Shown: piece by piece, positions 61,320 to 64,000 of the stretch
Layout of the letters: each line of letters opens with the position of its first letter
Position numbering within the stretch: the first letter of the stretch is position 1
Translations under genes and position numbers: made by a program
Notes under the pieces: model-generated
Databases searched by the model: none
Seen by the model: only the letters and a program-made list of their open reading frames with translations
Told to the model about the DNA's origin: nothing
Assembly (NCBI GenBank): GCA_014656175.1
Contig: BNBX01000016.1
Coordinates: forward strand, 1-64,000
Origin: Streptomyces werraensis
Lineage (GTDB): Bacteria > Actinomycetota > Actinomycetes > Streptomycetales > Streptomycetaceae
Direction: 5' to 3'
DNA: 64,000 nt

Positions 61320-61380
61320 CCTACGGCATCGTAGGCTACGTACCCGTAGGTTACGAAGCCGTAGGCTAAGGGCACCGTAA
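61320..61380. promoter_or_regulatory. tandem palindromes with 15-bp period upstream of desaturase gene
   Basis: CTACG-N4-CGTAG occurs at 61321-61334 and 61336-61349, and TTACG-N4-CGTAG at 61351-61364, exactly 15 bp apart. A degenerate fourth unit (CTAAG-N5-CGTAA) ends at 61380. The first is extended to a 6+4+6 palindrome. The array lies 56 bp upstream of the desaturase start and is probably an operator, and it may also face the DDAH gene end. Confidence 0.7.
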
Positions 61381-61420
61381 AAGGCCGTGACCAGCGAAGG
61401 TCCCCGCTCCCGGGTGCCGG

Positions 61421-62197
61421 TCAGGCGTACAGGTCCCGCAGCCGCACCGACAGGCAGGTCACGCAGCCCTCGAGCTTCTCGAACTCGCCGATGTCCACCG
61501 GCACCGGCTCGTACCCGAGGTCCGCGAACAGCTCCGCCGTCTTCGGGGCGCTCGCCGCCATCAGCAGCTTGTCGCCGCCCAGGCACACCACGTGCGCCCC
61601 GGACGGCTCCGGCACCGGCAGGAACCGCGGGAACAGCGACGGGGCGTCCATGTGCGGGATGTGCCCGACGACCGTCCCGTCGGGCAGCGCGGTGACCGCC
61701 GACTTCAGATGCAGCACCTTGGCGACCGGCACGGCGACCACCCGCGCGCCCAGAGGCTCGAACGCGGCCCGCACCTGCTGCACCCCGGCCGCGTTGGTGC
61801 GCCCGCCGCGGCCCACGTACACCGTGTCGCCGATCTTCAGGACGTCGCCGCCGTCCAGCGTGCCCGGCTCCCACACCCAGTTCACCGAGCAGCCCAGGGA
61901 CGCCACGGCCTCCTCGACCCCGAGGGTCTCGGCACGCCGCGACCCGGCGCCGGAGCGCGCGATCAGCGCCACGTTGCGGAACATCACCACCGTGTCCTCC
62001 ACGAACACGGAGTCCGGGCAGTCGTCGGCCGGGTCCACCTCGACGGTCTCCCAGCCGTGCGCCCGCAAGGCCTCCGTGTACGCCTCCCACTGCCGCACGG
62101 CGAGGTCGACGTCCACCTCCTCCCGCTCGACATGGGTCACCAGCCCTTCGGCGAGGCAGGGCGCGGGACGGCGTACGAGGGCCTTCTTGCTGGGCAC
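61421..62197 (-). CDS. ddaH: dimethylarginine dimethylaminohydrolase (DDAH)
   Basis: This 258-residue amidinotransferase-superfamily enzyme has an acidic substrate site (SVFVEDTVV), the catalytic histidine in LHLKSAVT and the catalytic cysteine C248 in VTCLSVRL. It hydrolyses methylated arginine to citrulline and methylamine. It starts at GTG 62197. The gene is followed by the desaturase control region and preceded by the UvrA-like gene. Confidence 0.92.
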   Translation of the reverse strand: MPSKKALVRRPAPCLAEGLVTHVEREEVDVDLAVRQWEAYTEALRAHGWETVEVDPADDCPDSVFVEDTVVMFRNVALIARSGAGSRRAETLGVEEAVASLGCSVNWVWEPGTLDGGDVLKIGDTVYVGRGGRTNAAGVQQVRAAFEPLGARVVAVPVAKVLHLKSAVTALPDGTVVGHIPHMDAPSLFPRFLPVPEPSGAHVVCLGGDKLLMAASAPKTAELFADLGYEPVPVDIGEFEKLEGCVTCLSVRLRDLYA

Positions 62198-62350
62198 GGG
62201 TTCGCCTTTCGGAGGTCGGACGTGCTGGTGGTCGGGGCATCACAGCCCGTGCGGGGCCGGTCGGCCACGGGCCCCGGCCCCGCCATCATGCAGTCCGCCG
62301 CCCGACGGGACCAACCCGGACCCCGACGGATGTACCCCGGGTAACCCCGT

Positions 62351-64000
62351 TCAGCCCACGGCCCGCCGCAGATGCTCCCCGGTGGAGGACCCCGGCGCCC
62401 GCAGCAGCTCGGCCGGCGTGCCCTCGAACACCACCCGGCCGCCGTCCCGCCCGCCGCCCGGACCCAGGTCGACCACGTGGTCCGCGTGCGCCACCACCTG
62501 GAGGTTGTGCTCGACCACGACCACCGTGTTCCCCGCGTCCACCAGCCGGTCCAGCAGGCCGAGCAGACCGTCCACGTCCGCCATGTGCAGCCCGGTCGTC
62601 GGCTCGTCCAGCACGAACACCGCGCCGTCCCGGTGCAGCCGGGTGGCCAGCTTCAGCCGCTGCCGCTCCCCGCCGGACAGGGTGGACAGCGGCTGGCCCA
62701 GCGTGAGGTAGGTGAGCCCGACGTCCCGCAGGGCGCGCAGCCGCCTCCGTACGCCCGTGTCCTGGAAGAAGTCCAGGGCCTCGCCCGCGGTCATCTCCAG
62801 CACGTCGGCCACCGAACGGCCGCCGACGGTCAGGCGGAGCACCTCCTCGCCGAAACGCCGACCCTCGCAGTCCGGGCAGGTGGTGGTCACCGGGTCCATG
62901 AACGCCAGGTCGGTGTGAAGGATCCCCCGGCCGCCACAGGTCGCGCAGGCCCCGGTGGAGTTGAAGCTGAACAGCCCCGGTTCCGCGCCCGTCTCCCGCG
63001 CGAAGATCTTCCGCACGGTGTCCATGATCCCGAGGTACGTGGCGGGGGTGGAGCGTCCGGAGATGCCGATGGACGACTGGTCGACGACCACGGCCTCGGG
63101 GTGCGCGTCGGTGAACTCGGCCACCAGGGTGCTCTTCCCCGATCCCGCCACCCCGGTGACCGCGGTCAGCACCCCGGCCGGGAAGCTCACGGTGACGTCC
63201 CGCAGGTTGTGCCGGGCCGCTCCCTTCACCCACAGCTCGCCGGCGGGGGCGCGCACCTCGGTCTTCACCTCCGTACGCCGCCCGAGGCAGCGTCCCGTGA
63301 GGGTGCCGGAGGCGGCCAGCTCCGCAGGCGTCCCCTCGAACACCACCCGGCCGCCCTCGGCGCCCCCGCCCGGCCCCATGTCGACGACGTGGTCGGCCAG
63401 CGCGATGACGTCCGGGTCGTGCTCGACGACCAGCACGGTGTTGCCCTTGTCCCGCAGCCGCAGCAGCAGTTCGCCCAGCCGGTGCACGTCCCGCGGGTGC
63501 AGCCCGACGCTCGGCTCGTCGAAGACGTAGGTCATCCCGGACAGGCTGGAGCCCAGGTGCCGTACGGTCTTCAGCCGCTGGCCCTCACCACCGGAGAGCG
63601 TGGACGTCTCCCGGTCGAGGGAGAGATAACCGAGGCCGATCCTCTCGATCCGCTCCAGCGCGGCGACGGCGGCCGCGGCGACCGGCCCGGCCACCGGGCC
63701 GTCGATCTCCCGCAGCACCGGGATCAGGTCGCACACCTGCATCGCCGAGAGATCGGCGATGTTCCGCCCGTCGATCCGGGAGGCCAGGGCCGCCTGGTTG
63801 AGCCGCGCCCCGCCGCAGTCGGGGCAGACGCCCTCGGTGAGGAACTCCCGCACCATGTCACGGGTCTTCTGGCTCATCCCCTCCAGGTCCCGCTTGAGAT
63901 ACAGCCGTTCGAAGCGGTCGGCCAGTCCCTCGTACCCGGTCGTCCAGGTGCCGCCCGTGCCCTGCACGGTGACCTTGCTGCCGGGCCTCCCCCGCATCAG
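62351..64000 (-). CDS. UvrA-like ABC-ATPase, C-terminal part (cut by window end)
   Basis: The 548 codons seen correspond to the C-terminal two thirds of a UvrA-family protein: a zinc-finger pair CPDCGGARL, ABC signature LSGGEGQRLKT, Walker B YVFDEPSVGLHP, a second Walker A GVAGSGKST, second zinc site CATCGGRG...CPDC, and second signature LSGGERQRLK. The spacing is more compact than canonical UvrA, so this is the class II/III UvrA-like group linked to DNA-damage or drug tolerance rather than the housekeeping excinuclease. The N-terminus is outside the window. Confidence 0.9.
   Translation of the reverse strand: MMRGRPGSKVTVQGTGGTWTTGYEGLADRFERLYLKRDLEGMSQKTRDMVREFLTEGVCPDCGGARLNQAALASRIDGRNIADLSAMQVCDLIPVLREIDGPVAGPVAAAAVAALERIERIGLGYLSLDRETSTLSGGEGQRLKTVRHLGSSLSGMTYVFDEPSVGLHPRDVHRLGELLLRLRDKGNTVLVVEHDPDVIALADHVVDMGPGGGAEGGRVVFEGTPAELAASGTLTGRCLGRRTEVKTEVRAPAGELWVKGAARHNLRDVTVSFPAGVLTAVTGVAGSGKSTLVAEFTDAHPEAVVVDQSSIGISGRSTPATYLGIMDTVRKIFARETGAEPGLFSFNSTGACATCGGRGILHTDLAFMDPVTTTCPDCEGRRFGEEVLRLTVGGRSVADVLEMTAGEALDFFQDTGVRRRLRALRDVGLTYLTLGQPLSTLSGGERQRLKLATRLHRDGAVFVLDEPTTGLHMADVDGLLGLLDRLVDAGNTVVVVEHNLQVVAHADHVVDLGPGGGRDGGRVVFEGTPAELLRAPGSSTGEHLRRAVG

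Noticed and set aside
61320..61380. Intrinsic terminator of the DDAH gene
   Set aside because: The stems are only 5-6 bp and occur in tandem at 15-bp period, which fits an operator array upstream of the desaturase better than a terminator.

Overview
The window is chromosomal DNA from a high-GC actinomycete, almost certainly a Streptomyces. Coding codons end almost always in G or C, GTG starts are common, genes overlap by ATGA/GTGA, and the families are typical of the genus (OpcA, WhiB-like, small laccase, DUF2510, MmyB-like, sulfur leader peptides). From memory, the gene order resembles the S. coelicolor SCO6659-SCO6719 stretch, but with accessory blocks inserted. That comparison could not be checked here.

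Layout. 1-3.0 kb: zwf-opcA-pgi (oxidative pentose phosphate), minus strand, pgi cut by the window edge. 3.3-15.5 kb: AraC regulator, secreted GH16 beta-glucanase with a LacI-type operator, histidine kinase/response regulator/MMPL transporter, GH4 phospho-glycosidase, ATP-grasp protein, metallophosphoesterase, and an XRE + ImmA-type protease pair. A stand-alone MmyB-like ligand domain is divergent from the pair. 16.4-21.9 kb: a tightly coupled trans-4-hydroxyproline catabolic operon (three-subunit D-hydroxyproline dehydrogenase, deaminase, epimerase, GntR regulator). 21.9-30.1 kb: an alpha-glucan uptake block (LacI, ABC binding protein, two permeases, GH13 alpha-glucosidase) followed by a secreted GH87-like glucanase that carries an in-frame TGA.

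30.1-39.8 kb is a sulfur-acquisition island: sulfonate-type ABC transporter, cysteine-free Rrf2 regulator, TauE/SafE permease, SfnB/DszC-like flavin monooxygenase, a winged-helix regulator without receiver domain, sulfite oxidase and a GST-like protein. Four short leader peptides of the RRRHVDL type precede its transcription units. Its three control regions share two inverted-repeat elements, CCTA-N9-TAGG and CTCAC-N3-STGAR, always in the same order upstream of a leader start. A sensible model is sulfonate import, flavin-dependent desulfonation to sulfite, then sulfite export or oxidation, with control by sulfur status.

39.8-64 kb: DMT-type and PAP2 membrane proteins divergent from a TetR gene across a six-copy 16-bp operator array; a DUF2510 protein; a large LuxR/LAL-type regulator broken by two in-frame amber codons; DUF3048 lipoprotein; zinc dehydrogenase; divergent NHEJ ligase and polymerase; a coupled secreted pair (ThuA/sugar-dehydrogenase-like and cupredoxin/Ig/DUF1080); small laccase; a LacI regulator whose operator core matches the GH16 operator 52 kb away; VOC protein; WhiB-like protein; acyl-ACP desaturase behind a 15-bp tandem palindrome array; DDAH; and a UvrA-like ATPase cut by the window edge. 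No rRNA, tRNA, CRISPR, transposase or integrase was recognised.
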